A stretch of 53,016 nucleotides of DNA, taken from assembly GCA_945881905.1 (NCBI GenBank), contig CAMCVV010000012.1, forward strand, positions 1-53,016. Direction: 5' to 3'. Below the pieces are notes generated by a model. It had not been told where the DNA came from. It saw nothing but the letters and a program-made list of their open reading frames with translations, and did not search any database. Source of the stretch: Paenibacillus alvei. Its GTDB lineage: Bacteria > Bacillota > Bacilli > Paenibacillales > NBRC-103111. The translations under genes were made by a program, and so were the position numbers. Each line of letters opens with the position of its first letter. Position 1 is the first letter of the stretch. This document shows positions 17,550-26,050 of this stretch, piece by piece.

Positions 17550-18316
17550 AGCGATACCACCTTAATCCATGGTCGATCAGCTTCCCATTCTAATGTTACG
17601 GGAACTTGGTAAGCTTGAGTCAATAGCTCTGCGGTTAAGACTTCTTTCTTCGGTCCAGCTGCGATCAGCTTGCCTTCCTCGATCAGAGCCACATGCGTAA
17701 ATAGTGGAACAATCTCTTCGATATGGTGAGTTACATAAACCACTGTAATTTCCTGCTCACGTAGATGATTGATATCCTTGAGAAATTTCTCCCGTTCATA
17801 AAGATCAAGACCTGAAGCAGGTTCATCAAGGATTAGTATTTCAGGTTGAGTCATCAAAGCTCGAGCTAACATGATTTTCTTGCGTTCACCTTGGGAACAT
17901 ATACCCAGGGTTTTGTGTGCTAAATAACTGAGTCCAGCGCGGGCAAGTGTGTCTAGTGCCTTCTCCTTGGAAATCGCCGGAATTTCTTCATAAAACCGCA
18001 AAAATGCAAAGTCGCCTGTTGCTACCACTTCCCAGACAGGATCAGCAGGATGAAGCTTCTCGTACAATGTTTGACCGATATAACCAATTTTTTTGCGTAC
18101 TTCGCGAATATCGATCGTTCCATACAATTGGCCTAGGACTTCTACTTTGCCTTTGCTTGGAAATTCGTAGCCTGTCATTAACTCCAATAGTGTTGTTTTC
18201 CCTGAGCCATTCTTACCTAAGATAACCCAATGCTGATCTTTGTGGATATGTAAATGGATATTACTGAGAATGGTGCGTTCTTCACGTATAAAATCAATAT
18301 CTTGCAAGTGGATCAT
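17546..18316 (-). CDS. YlmA-like ABC transporter ATPase without a permease
   Basis: The 256-residue single-domain ABC ATPase has Walker A GKNGSGKTT, a Q-loop GYIGQ, signature CSQGERKKIMLARAL (LSGGQ-like), Walker B ILILDEPASGLD and switch His VTHHIEE. Overall it resembles Bacillus subtilis YlmA and the ModF-type 'orphan' ATPases. No permease gene is adjacent; instead it is translationally coupled to an rRNA-methyltransferase-like gene. That makes a non-transport role possible, but this is inference. Confidence 0.85.
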   Translation of the reverse strand: MIHLQDIDFIREERTILSNIHLHIHKDQHWVILGKNGSGKTTLLELMTGYEFPSKGKVEVLGQLYGTIDIREVRKKIGYIGQTLYEKLHPADPVWEVVATGDFAFLRFYEEIPAISKEKALDTLARAGLSYLAHKTLGICSQGERKKIMLARALMTQPEILILDEPASGLDLYEREKFLKDINHLREQEITVVYVTHHIEEIVPLFTHVALIEEGKLIAAGPKKEVLTAELLTQAYQVPVTLEWEADRPWIKVVSL

Positions 18317-18348
18317 ATCGGGTTATATTCCTTTCTATCCTGAGTTGG

Positions 18349-19551
18349 CTATTCATGTAATATCCAAACATATCGTGAATCATATGTCAACATGACGGAA
18401 TCTCCTACATGAGGTAATGTCGTTGTAGATTTCTCAATCATATAGATCGTTTCCGTGGCTACCGTCAATGTAAGCTGAACAAATCCTTGTCGATACTGGA
18501 TTTCTTCTACTACCCCGAGTAATCGTGGTTGTGGAATTGCTTCGCATGTAGAGAGCAGACTGAACGCTTCAGGTCTCAACATACACCAGACCGTGCTCAG
18601 CTCCTGTGGGTCTAGCACATCGTGTGTGTCGCTTAGCACATCGTGTGTGTCGCTTGGCACATCGTGTGTGTCGCTTGCAGCAGGCTTGGTCAGCGCATCG
18701 GAAAGTTCAATCACCAGATCATTACAGATGAATCGCCCTGTAGTGAGCTTCCCGCGCCACATATTCCTTACACCAAGAAAGCTAGCTACAGACACATGTC
18801 GAGGTGATTCATATAGCTCTCGCGGGGTGCCAAGTTGCTTCAGTGCACCTGCTTCCATCACACCGATCCGATGGGCAATACGGAAAGCTTCTTCTTGATC
18901 ATGTGTCACGAAAATAACACTCATCTCGAACTGTTTGTGCAAGCGAACGACGAGTTTGCCCATATCTTCTCGAAGCTTAGGATCAAGCGAACTGAACGGT
19001 TCATCCATTAATATCAGCGACGGTTGCAATGCGATTGCTCGTGCCAAAGCAACTCGTTGTTGTTGACCTCCACTCAATTCACTAGGCATTCGTTTGGAAA
19101 ACCCTGCTAAGTCAACAGAAATCAATAATTCCTCTGCGCGCGCGATTCTCTTGTGCTTGCTCATCCCTTGCATCTTCAATCCAAATGCTACATTATCTTC
19201 GACTGTCAAATGTGGAAATAACAGCGGTTGTTGAAAAACCATACCGATGCCACGGTGCTCGACTGGCGTCTTCGTCACATTGATCCCATTTAGTACAATG
19301 TCTCCAGTAACCAAATGCTCAAGACCGGCAATCGCGCGTAGCAAGGTAGACTTCCCACACCCGGATGGTCCTAAGATCACAAGAATTTCATTATGGTAGA
19401 CTTCTAGATCAATAGGACCTAATTGGAAAAATTCGGGATGAGCACTTCGAGCAGGCATAGAGGAAGATCGTTTGACGCACACATTGGAGAGCTGAACATC
19501 GCTCATCAAGGCATTGTTCATCAAGACATCATTCAGCTTGGCATCAGGCAT
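18349..19551 (-). CDS. ABC importer ATPase with TOBE domain (YnjD/PotA-like)
   Basis: The 400-residue protein has Walker A GPSGCGKST, Q-loop VFQQPLLFPHLTV, signature LSGGQQQRVALARA and Walker B LILMDEPFSSLDP, followed by a C-terminal TOBE-like domain. The long C-terminal part contains an SDTHDVL heptapeptide repeated by a 21-bp tandem repeat. The ATG at 19551 has AAGGAG upstream. Its stop/start spacing with the permease gene is 3 bases. It is the last gene of a YnjB-type importer operon and should energise the two permeases. An ~27-residue N-terminal extension before the ABC fold is unusual. Confidence 0.9.
   Translation of the reverse strand: MPDAKLNDVLMNNALMSDVQLSNVCVKRSSSMPARSAHPEFFQLGPIDLEVYHNEILVILGPSGCGKSTLLRAIAGLEHLVTGDIVLNGINVTKTPVEHRGIGMVFQQPLLFPHLTVEDNVAFGLKMQGMSKHKRIARAEELLISVDLAGFSKRMPSELSGGQQQRVALARAIALQPSLILMDEPFSSLDPKLREDMGKLVVRLHKQFEMSVIFVTHDQEEAFRIAHRIGVMEAGALKQLGTPRELYESPRHVSVASFLGVRNMWRGKLTTGRFICNDLVIELSDALTKPAASDTHDVPSDTHDVLSDTHDVLDPQELSTVWCMLRPEAFSLLSTCEAIPQPRLLGVVEEIQYRQGFVQLTLTVATETIYMIEKSTTTLPHVGDSVMLTYDSRYVWILHE
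18614..18676. repeat. 21-bp tandem repeat inside ABC ATPase gene
   Basis: Three 21-bp copies of (a/g)gcacatcgtgtgtgtcgctt. They encode SDTHDVL-type heptapeptides inserted in the TOBE region. Confidence 0.92.
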
Positions 19552-19554
19552 TTC

Positions 19555-20370
19555 TCACATTCTCCTTTCTTGTAACGAAAATCCTCGACGGTAATACAGC
19601 TTTAACCACGCACTACTTCCATATAACATGGAAAGTGCGATCGCCATGAAGATCAGCGCGTACGTCGATGCGATCGCAGGATCTCCTCCATTGATGAAAG
19701 GAAACATCACTAACGCAATCGTCATCACTTGACCACCACCAATCAGAAATGTAATCACATATTGACTCAGCGAAATCAACATGCTTAACCCGAATCCTAC
19801 GACTAAGCCAGGTAAAATAAACGGAAATACCACTTGCCAGAATCGCTGCTGTGCATTAGCACCTAATACTGCGGCTTGCTCTTCCCACTGAAAACCAAGC
19901 GATTGGTAACTGATCATCAGTGAACGAAGCATATACGGAAACGTCGGAACGAGGTGCGCCAGAATGACACCCCAACTGGTGTCTGCGATGCCCATACGAA
20001 TGAAGGTAATATGAAAGCCCATAACAGCAATAAGCGGCGAAACCACGATCGGTGCCATGAACAAGGCCTCAAACCATATTCTCCCGATAACACGTCGACG
20101 TGCTAACGCTTCAGCAGCAGGCAAAGCCAGCACCACATTGATCACAGATACCCCAATCGCTAAGCCCATACTGATTCCGATCACATGCCAAATCTCTGCA
20201 TAAGGTGAGAACACATACCTCCATGCACGAGCAGACACAGCGTGCGGAAATACCTCTGGCCAGCGCCAATCCATAGACACACTCATCAGAAGAATGAAGA
20301 GAATAGGTAATCCCACATAGACCAGCATACCTGTATGCACACTTGCTTTCAGCACTCTCATGAAGAGCAT
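19555..20370 (-). CDS. ABC importer permease (second), YnjC-like half
   Basis: The 271-residue protein has six hydrophobic segments and a binding-protein-dependent permease loop (EEQAAVLGANAQQRFWQVVFPFILP in the EAA position). Together with the preceding permease it corresponds to the two halves that in E. coli YnjC are fused. Only 3 bases separate it from the neighbouring permease stop, so it is clearly in the operon. The start ATG 20370 has GGTGA very close; a Met three codons on is an alternative. Confidence 0.88.
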   Translation of the reverse strand: MLFMRVLKASVHTGMLVYVGLPILFILLMSVSMDWRWPEVFPHAVSARAWRYVFSPYAEIWHVIGISMGLAIGVSVINVVLALPAAEALARRRVIGRIWFEALFMAPIVVSPLIAVMGFHITFIRMGIADTSWGVILAHLVPTFPYMLRSLMISYQSLGFQWEEQAAVLGANAQQRFWQVVFPFILPGLVVGFGLSMLISLSQYVITFLIGGGQVMTIALVMFPFINGGDPAIASTYALIFMAIALSMLYGSSAWLKLYYRRGFSLQERRM

Positions 20371-20373
20371 TGC

Positions 20374-21261
20374 TCACCAACTCTTTCTGTACATCATCAA
20401 CCACTTGCGAAAGCTTCGATACACCCCAAAGCCTAGAAAACATACGATGAAAGCCATCCCGAGATACACCGCTAGTCCTGCTTGCCGGTCTGCTGATACC
20501 GAACTTTGGTACAATTCAAACCCATACACAGCAAGAAGCTTCGGATAAGTCACTCCTAGGAGAGCAGGAATCTCATAAGCTGAGAAAGTATAAGCAAAAA
20601 CAATAAATGCCACGATACCAAGCGCCGGTAATAGTAAAGGCATAACTACTTCGAATACATAACGAGTTAAGCTAGCACCATGAGTTCTTGCGACTTCGAA
20701 CCATTCCATATGAATACGATACAAGATAGGCATCAACAACATGATGACAAATGGAGCTTCTTTCCACGTGTAAGCCATAATGATGCCCCACCCAAACTGA
20801 TCATGGATCAGTATAGGGAATTGATCCATTTGGTCAATCCAACCCCAAGTGTACAGCAAGCGTGAAACCCAACCACTTTGCACGAACAAGACGACCATGA
20901 AATAAGCCGCCACCATATGCGGAACAAGTAACGGTAACTGCCAGGTAAGTCGCCAAAAAGCAAGCCACTTCCATTGCCGTCGCACATCCATTATATAAAG
21001 AAATAGTGCGACACCCAGTCCGATACCACTTGATAGTAATGTCGATAGGACAGCTACTCTAAGCGTAATCACTAGACTGTTCCAGAAATCTTCAGATGTC
21101 AGAATCCGCTCGTAAGCAGTTATAGATAGCTGTGATGGACTTCCGATAGCGAACAATCCCAAGCTCTGTAACCATCCATAACCCATACCACCTATGAATA
21201 ATATCATCATAACAAGCGTTGCAGGCATTAATTTGAGCCATACGTTACTTTTTGACCACAT
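20374..21261 (-). CDS. ABC importer permease (first), YnjC-like half
   Basis: The 295-residue protein has six membrane helices and the EAA loop FEVARTHGASLTRYVFEVVMP. It begins with a signal-like helix (LMPATLVMMILFIGGMGYGWL). The start overlaps the end of the binding-protein gene by 17 bases. It is a partner of the permease at 19555-20370. Confidence 0.88.
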   Translation of the reverse strand: MWSKSNVWLKLMPATLVMMILFIGGMGYGWLQSLGLFAIGSPSQLSITAYERILTSEDFWNSLVITLRVAVLSTLLSSGIGLGVALFLYIMDVRRQWKWLAFWRLTWQLPLLVPHMVAAYFMVVLFVQSGWVSRLLYTWGWIDQMDQFPILIHDQFGWGIIMAYTWKEAPFVIMLLMPILYRIHMEWFEVARTHGASLTRYVFEVVMPLLLPALGIVAFIVFAYTFSAYEIPALLGVTYPKLLAVYGFELYQSSVSADRQAGLAVYLGMAFIVCFLGFGVYRSFRKWLMMYRKSW

Positions 21262-22504
21262 GAGTTAGCCAGTCCTTTTCAATCTGTTCAATAAGTACAG
21301 ATGAAATTTCGGGAACGCGATGCGCTTCTAGAATCTGTGGAGATAATGTCGCTTCACCACGATCAATCGACGCTATACGTTGTTGATCTGCAAGTGAGAT
21401 TTTACGAGTATCGATCACCATATCTTCACCCCAATACGCAGGATCATATTTCGTGATTTGCGCATCAGGCGACAATAAGAAATTAATCGCTACCATTGCA
21501 GGTGCTTTATTCTTCGCATTATAAGGAATAGCGAGATAATGCGAATTGGACAATGTTCCTGCATCTAAGACATATGTTCTTGTCGATGATGGAAAAACAC
21601 CGTTTTTGATTTCATTGGAAGCTCGTGCAGGATCATAACTCATCGACATCCACACTTCGCCATTGGCGTAGAGCTGTTCTAGTTTTGCTAGACTTTCAGG
21701 GTACGTCTCACCTTGTCGCCACAAATAAGGCTCGATGTCATTCAAATAAGTCCATAATGGATCTAGTTTGCCTTGAAGCACGTTCACGTCCGATTGATTC
21801 AAATAAGACTCATACCCACCTGTGGTTTCATACATGGCTGTGCGCACAAAGGCACTTCCCGTGAAATCTGGCGGTGCCGGATACGTGAATTTGCCTGGAT
21901 TCGCTTTCACCCAAGTCTTCAATTCTTCCATTGAACGTGGTGGTGATGGGATTTTGGCTGAGTCATAGATCAACACGAATTGCGCTTTGCCCCATGGTGC
22001 CTCTAATCCATTCGTAGGTTCACCGAAATCACTCGATAGATCAGGTTCATCATAATTAATGTAAGCTTGAACGTTCGGCAGTCGAGAAGCAAATGAACCC
22101 CATAGCAAGCCTTGTTCTTTGGTTTGCTTGAAATTCTCTCCGTTGATCCACATAATATCTATGCTTCCTGTATCATTCTTCCCTGCTTGTTGTTCAGCTA
22201 ATAATTTGTTGACGATGTCTTTGGTATCATTCACAGGAATTCGCTGAAGTGTGATATTGTTTTGCTCGAGAAGTCTTGGCGCAACCCATTCGTCGATATA
22301 GCGATTAATGGATGCTGAGCCACCCCACAGATACAGATGTACCGTTTCACCTTGTGCGTCCGCTACGACGTCTTCCCAATCAGCAGTCAATAATGTGTTC
22401 GCATCTCCCGAAGATGATTTACTTAACGAACAACTAGAAAACATAAGTATGGTGCACATCATCACGATCATCCAACTCGTGATGGCCTTGATGCGAAATG
22501 TCAT
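21245..22504 (-). CDS. YnjB-family ABC substrate-binding lipoprotein
   Basis: The start is taken at ATG 22504, since GGAGG lies 7 bases upstream; the longer frame to 22522 would include it. Lipoprotein signal with lipobox FSSC (about residue 25 of the product). The mature protein has VHLYLWGGSASINRYIDEWV, DIMWINGENF and LEAPWGKAQFVLIYDS. I recall these as characteristic of E. coli YnjB. The family is related to iron/thiamine-type binding proteins but its substrate is not established. It is followed by two permeases and an ATPase. Confidence 0.9.
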   Translation of the reverse strand: MTFRIKAITSWMIVMMCTILMFSSCSLSKSSSGDANTLLTADWEDVVADAQGETVHLYLWGGSASINRYIDEWVAPRLLEQNNITLQRIPVNDTKDIVNKLLAEQQAGKNDTGSIDIMWINGENFKQTKEQGLLWGSFASRLPNVQAYINYDEPDLSSDFGEPTNGLEAPWGKAQFVLIYDSAKIPSPPRSMEELKTWVKANPGKFTYPAPPDFTGSAFVRTAMYETTGGYESYLNQSDVNVLQGKLDPLWTYLNDIEPYLWRQGETYPESLAKLEQLYANGEVWMSMSYDPARASNEIKNGVFPSSTRTYVLDAGTLSNSHYLAIPYNAKNKAPAMVAINFLLSPDAQITKYDPAYWGEDMVIDTRKISLADQQRIASIDRGEATLSPQILEAHRVPEISSVLIEQIEKDWLTHVVKK

Positions 22505-22523
22505 TGAGGTTCCTCCATTCAAC

Positions 22524-23951
22524 TTATCTGAACCAACGCATATATGCTTTGATCAAGCGAGGAAGTATACCTGAGAACAACTTCTCTCGCCAGTATTGAT
22601 CTGCCGTTCGTTGCACTGCACCGATATGAGTCGGGTAGGGATGAATCACATGCGATATGCTTCCAATCTTATGACCATAATGCATCGCAAAAGCTACTTC
22701 TTGCATGTAATCTCCTACACCTTTGCCGACAGCATGTGCACCTACAATCATACCACTAGGTCGTGTGATGATCTTCACACAGCCCAACATATCCCGATCG
22801 GCTACGAAGCGATCGACATCGGCAAGCGAAGTGCGATATACAGAGATTTTCCCGTATTGGGCTCTTGCTTCTTCTTCAGTTAATCCGAGGTGGTAGAGCT
22901 CCGGATCTGTATAAGTCACCCAAGGCATTCGCGAATAATCGGCTTTGCGTTTGAAGCCTAATGCTGCACTACTCACTACAATTTTACCTTCATATAATGC
23001 TTTATGTGTGAATGGATACGCACCATTGACATCTCCAATCGCATACACGTGTGGGAGATTGGTTTGTAAATAGGCATTTACAGCAATATAGCTTTGATTT
23101 GGACGGCATACAATCCCTACGCGCTCTAATTGCAATTGATCTGAATTCGCTCGTCGACCCACAGCTACAAGAATTTCATCAAAGGACTGGTAGGAAGACT
23201 GACCTGCATGTTCAAACATGACTCTTTTGTGGCCATCCTGCAGATCAACAGCAGTTACTTGGGTATGCGTGAGAAATCTTACGCCTTCTTGCTCTAATGC
23301 TTGCAACACATAAGGAACCATTTCTTGATCTTCACGACTTAAGATGCCAGGTGCTGCTTCAACAACGGTAACACGAGAACCGAATCTAGCAAATGATTGA
23401 GCGAACTCTAAGCCGATGGGTCCTCCGCCCATCACGAGTAAAGATTCCGGTGCTTGCTTCAATTGCAATGCTGATTCATTCGTTAGGAATCCGACTTCCG
23501 CGAGTCCTTTGACCGGAGGAATAACGGAGCGAGAGCCGGTCGCAATCACGATTCTCTTGCCACTGATGAGGGTGTGTCCATCTATCATAATCTCATAGGC
23601 ACTGTGAAATGCAGCGAATCCTCGATAGACGTCAATACCCAAGCTTTCGAATCGCTCAGGTGCATCATGTTTGCCGATATGAGCAATCGCTTCTTGCAAG
23701 CGTGTGACGGCTTGTCCTAGATCGGGTTGACCACTGACCTGCAAACCGAACGCTGCCGCTTGCTTAGCAGCATGGACGATTGAAGCGGAGTGAATCAGAG
23801 ATTTCGTCGGCACACAGCCTGTCCACAAGCAATCGCCACCGAGCTTGCTTTTGTCAATTAATGCGACTTTCGCACCTAGACCTGCAGCTCCTGCAGCTAC
23901 CACTAATCCGCCTGCTCCACCTCCGATGACGATGATGTCATACTGTTTCAT
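22524..23951 (-). CDS. Mercuric-reductase-like pyridine nucleotide-disulfide oxidoreductase
   Basis: The 475-residue flavoprotein has an FAD motif GGGAGG near the N-terminus, redox-active Cys41 and Cys46 in GGDCLWTGCVPTK, an NAD(P) motif MGGGPIGLEFAQ, and the second FAD motif VYAIGDV. It looks like lipoamide-dehydrogenase/MerA enzymes. It lacks the MerA N-terminal HMA domain and C-terminal Cys pair. In the usual HPYPTxxE region it reads HPYPTHIGAV, so the catalytic Glu is Gly. It is probably not a mercuric reductase; substrate unknown. The ATG has GAAGGAG upstream and overlaps the membrane-protein gene by 14 bases. Confidence 0.85.
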   Translation of the reverse strand: MKQYDIIVIGGGAGGLVVAAGAAGLGAKVALIDKSKLGGDCLWTGCVPTKSLIHSASIVHAAKQAAAFGLQVSGQPDLGQAVTRLQEAIAHIGKHDAPERFESLGIDVYRGFAAFHSAYEIMIDGHTLISGKRIVIATGSRSVIPPVKGLAEVGFLTNESALQLKQAPESLLVMGGGPIGLEFAQSFARFGSRVTVVEAAPGILSREDQEMVPYVLQALEQEGVRFLTHTQVTAVDLQDGHKRVMFEHAGQSSYQSFDEILVAVGRRANSDQLQLERVGIVCRPNQSYIAVNAYLQTNLPHVYAIGDVNGAYPFTHKALYEGKIVVSSAALGFKRKADYSRMPWVTYTDPELYHLGLTEEEARAQYGKISVYRTSLADVDRFVADRDMLGCVKIITRPSGMIVGAHAVGKGVGDYMQEVAFAMHYGHKIGSISHVIHPYPTHIGAVQRTADQYWREKLFSGILPRLIKAYMRWFR

Positions 23952-24621
23952 GAAGATTCTCCTTCTTCCCTTTGCGTTTTTGGATAACTTTCATGATGAC
24001 AACTGGAATAATGGCAAAACATGCATACAAACTGATCGCTATGTAAAATTGAGAGGATCCGATATCTCGCAACGATTGACCTACGTAATTGTACACAAGA
24101 GCTCCTGGAATAATGCCTAGGTATGTTGCTGGTATGTAATCCCTAGCACTGACTTTGGACAATCCGGCACCATAATTAACACCATCAAAAGGAAATGGAA
24201 ACAGTCGAACATACAAAATCACGAGAAACCCATTGCGTCCAATACGTTCATCGATATCTAATATTTTCTTGCCACGAAGGAGCTTCTCGACACTTTGTCG
24301 ACCGAATCTGCGTGCGATATAAAAAGATAATACTGCGCCAGTACCTGCACCAATCACATCATAGATGGTTCCCCAGAATGCACCGAACGTGTACCCACCA
24401 AATAAAGTCAACACCGTCGCTGGGAAGAAGATCAACGGGCGAAGCGTGTAGGCCAGCATGTAGAGTAATCCACCAACAAACCCCAAATCACGTACCCAAG
24501 CGCTTAAAGCAGGGATATCCAATCGATCGATAATACCTGTTAGTTGAAGCACACTTAAACAAGTGACAGCAAATCCCATCAGAAGGAATAAAGGGAATGC
24601 GTCTTTCAACTTTTGCTTCAA
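23938..24621 (-). CDS. TVP38/TMEM64 (VTT/DedA-like) membrane protein
   Basis: I prefer TTG 24621, with AGGTG 7 bases upstream; TTG 24627 would sit on the ribosome-binding site. The product has about 227 residues and 5-6 membrane segments. It contains the VTT-domain signature FPATVLTLFGGYTFGAFWG...GAGTGAVLSFYIARRFG, and a second block VRLFPFPFDGVNYGAGLS. Members of this family include scramblase/undecaprenyl-phosphate flippases, but the TMEM64 branch has no settled role. It is first in the operon with the oxidoreductase and YnjB-type importer. Confidence 0.88.
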   Translation of the reverse strand: MKQKLKDAFPLFLLMGFAVTCLSVLQLTGIIDRLDIPALSAWVRDLGFVGGLLYMLAYTLRPLIFFPATVLTLFGGYTFGAFWGTIYDVIGAGTGAVLSFYIARRFGRQSVEKLLRGKKILDIDERIGRNGFLVILYVRLFPFPFDGVNYGAGLSKVSARDYIPATYLGIIPGALVYNYVGQSLRDIGSSQFYIAISLYACFAIIPVVIMKVIQKRKGKKENLHETV

Positions 24622-24880
24622 GTGCAATCACCTCAGATGTATGGCTTGTGTTTCCTTGTAGATCGGAGAAACCTATGTATAGATATACGTATATTGTAAC
24701 AATGTTTAGGCGGTTTGGGAAATATCGTTTCACACTACTCATCGATGAAACATGGAGGATTTCATAGCCAGATGTTGAATGCTCGATACTTCTTGTGTTA
24801 TTGTGGTACTTACATTGGAAATCAATGTGGATTCTGAATACATATACGTTTGTTAAGACTCATATCTGGAGGGATATTCC

Positions 24881-25300
24881 ATGGGAAACAACAAGATCGT
24901 CGGTGGCGGATTCCATCACGTAGCCATTCGAGTGCATGATTTCGACAAATCCGTTGCATTTTACACAGAAGGATTAGGTTTCACGGAAAGACTTCGTTGG
25001 GGAGAAGGGAATAGTCGAGCCATTCTTCTTGACACAGGTGACGGCAACTATGTAGAAATATTCGCAGGAGGGGTGAAGTTGCGCAAACCCGATGAATCGA
25101 TCATTCATATGGCTTTTCGCACTACAGACGTAACGATTGCGATTGAAGCTGCACGTGCAGCAGGTGCTGAAATAACGCTTGAGACTAAGGATATCGTGGT
25201 AAGTAATCACCCCCCTACACCGATTCGCATTGCTTTTTGCAAAGGACCTGACGGTGAAATCATCGAATTCTTCCAAAGTACAGGAGCAAATCAGTTATAG
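24881..25300 (+). CDS. VOC-family (glyoxalase/dioxygenase-fold) protein
   Basis: The 139-residue protein has GGGFHHVAIRVHDFDKSVAF at its start, typical of VOC metal enzymes. The second half has ESIIHMAFRTTDV and DGEIIEFFQ; His and Glu residues at these spots are the usual metal ligands. The ATG follows GGAGGG. It could be a lactoylglutathione lyase-like, fosfomycin-resistance-like or other VOC enzyme; sequence alone does not decide. It is transcribed away from the VTT operon and upstream of the small heat-shock gene. Confidence 0.85.
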   Translation: MGNNKIVGGGFHHVAIRVHDFDKSVAFYTEGLGFTERLRWGEGNSRAILLDTGDGNYVEIFAGGVKLRKPDESIIHMAFRTTDVTIAIEAARAAGAEITLETKDIVVSNHPPTPIRIAFCKGPDGEIIEFFQSTGANQL

Positions 25301-25372
25301 CCACGATACATGTATGCTAAGAGTTCGGGCATACTACCTTCGTTACCTACTACTGAGGAGGGATCCCTTACT

Positions 25373-25816
25373 ATGGCATTAATCCCCTATGAACCCATGC
25401 GTCAGATCGAGAATATCCGACGTGAGTTAGATCGCTACTTCACAGGTGACTTCTCTACGTGGAAGTCTGGATTAGCTCATACGTTCAGTAACTTGAACGC
25501 TGATATTCATGAAACAGATCGTGAAATCATTGCTACATTTGATATTCCAGGACTTGAGAAGAAAGAAGACGTCCACATCGAGATCCTTAACAATGTGCTC
25601 ACGATTAGTGGAACTGTCAACAAAGTGCACGATGTGAAAGAAGAACATATGCATAAGCAAGAGCGCTTCACAGGGCGATTCCAACGCACGATGACATTGC
25701 CTGCGAACGTTACTTCCGAAGGTGTTGTCGCAACATACAAGAATGGTGTGCTCCACATTCGTATGCCGAAATCACATCAAGATATGAAGAAAAGAATTCC
25801 CATTGAATTTCACTAA
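25373..25816 (+). CDS. Hsp20/alpha-crystallin small heat-shock protein
   Basis: The start at ATG 25373 follows GAGGAGG with 11 bases spacing; the frame is open to 25310 but that part looks non-coding. The 147-residue product has an alpha-crystallin domain with DIHETDREIIATFDIPGLEK, GTVNK and the conserved ATYKNGVLHIRMPK motif, ending in a short C-terminal tail. This is an ATP-independent holdase. There is no CIRCE operator that I can see in the 72 bases after the VOC gene. Confidence 0.93.
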   Translation: MALIPYEPMRQIENIRRELDRYFTGDFSTWKSGLAHTFSNLNADIHETDREIIATFDIPGLEKKEDVHIEILNNVLTISGTVNKVHDVKEEHMHKQERFTGRFQRTMTLPANVTSEGVVATYKNGVLHIRMPKSHQDMKKRIPIEFH

Positions 25817-25886
25817 CAGTGAAATGCACAACAAACCAATCTCTTTATGAGATGATACGCACTAATAATCTACAAGAAATCCCACA

Positions 25887-25920
25887 AAGCACCCACAAGG
25901 TATCTTCCTTGTGGGTGCTT
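25887..25920. terminator. Strong perfect hairpin between convergent genes
   Basis: AAGCACCCACAAGG, a 6-base loop and the exact reverse complement form a 14-bp perfect stem. The hsp20 gene ends 71 bases to the left and an AraC gene ends at 26051 on the other strand. No clear T-tract follows on the plus strand; a few T's follow on the minus strand. It could terminate either or both transcripts. Confidence 0.5.
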
Positions 25921-26050
25921 ACGGGTTGATTCACAGATATACATATTTTATACCTAAATTCGAAATGAGGTTGAACTCAGTTCGAAAGCAGTCGGCTGTT
26001 CGAATCCATCTCTGTCGATCATCAATGTAAGATATATCTGACTTCATATA

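Noticed and set aside
18349-22504. Iron(III) or thiamine importer
   Set aside because: The binding protein matches YnjB motifs better than FbpA or TbpA; I therefore leave the substrate open.
22524-23951. Mercury resistance (merA)
   Set aside because: No HMA domain, no C-terminal Cys pair and no mer genes nearby.
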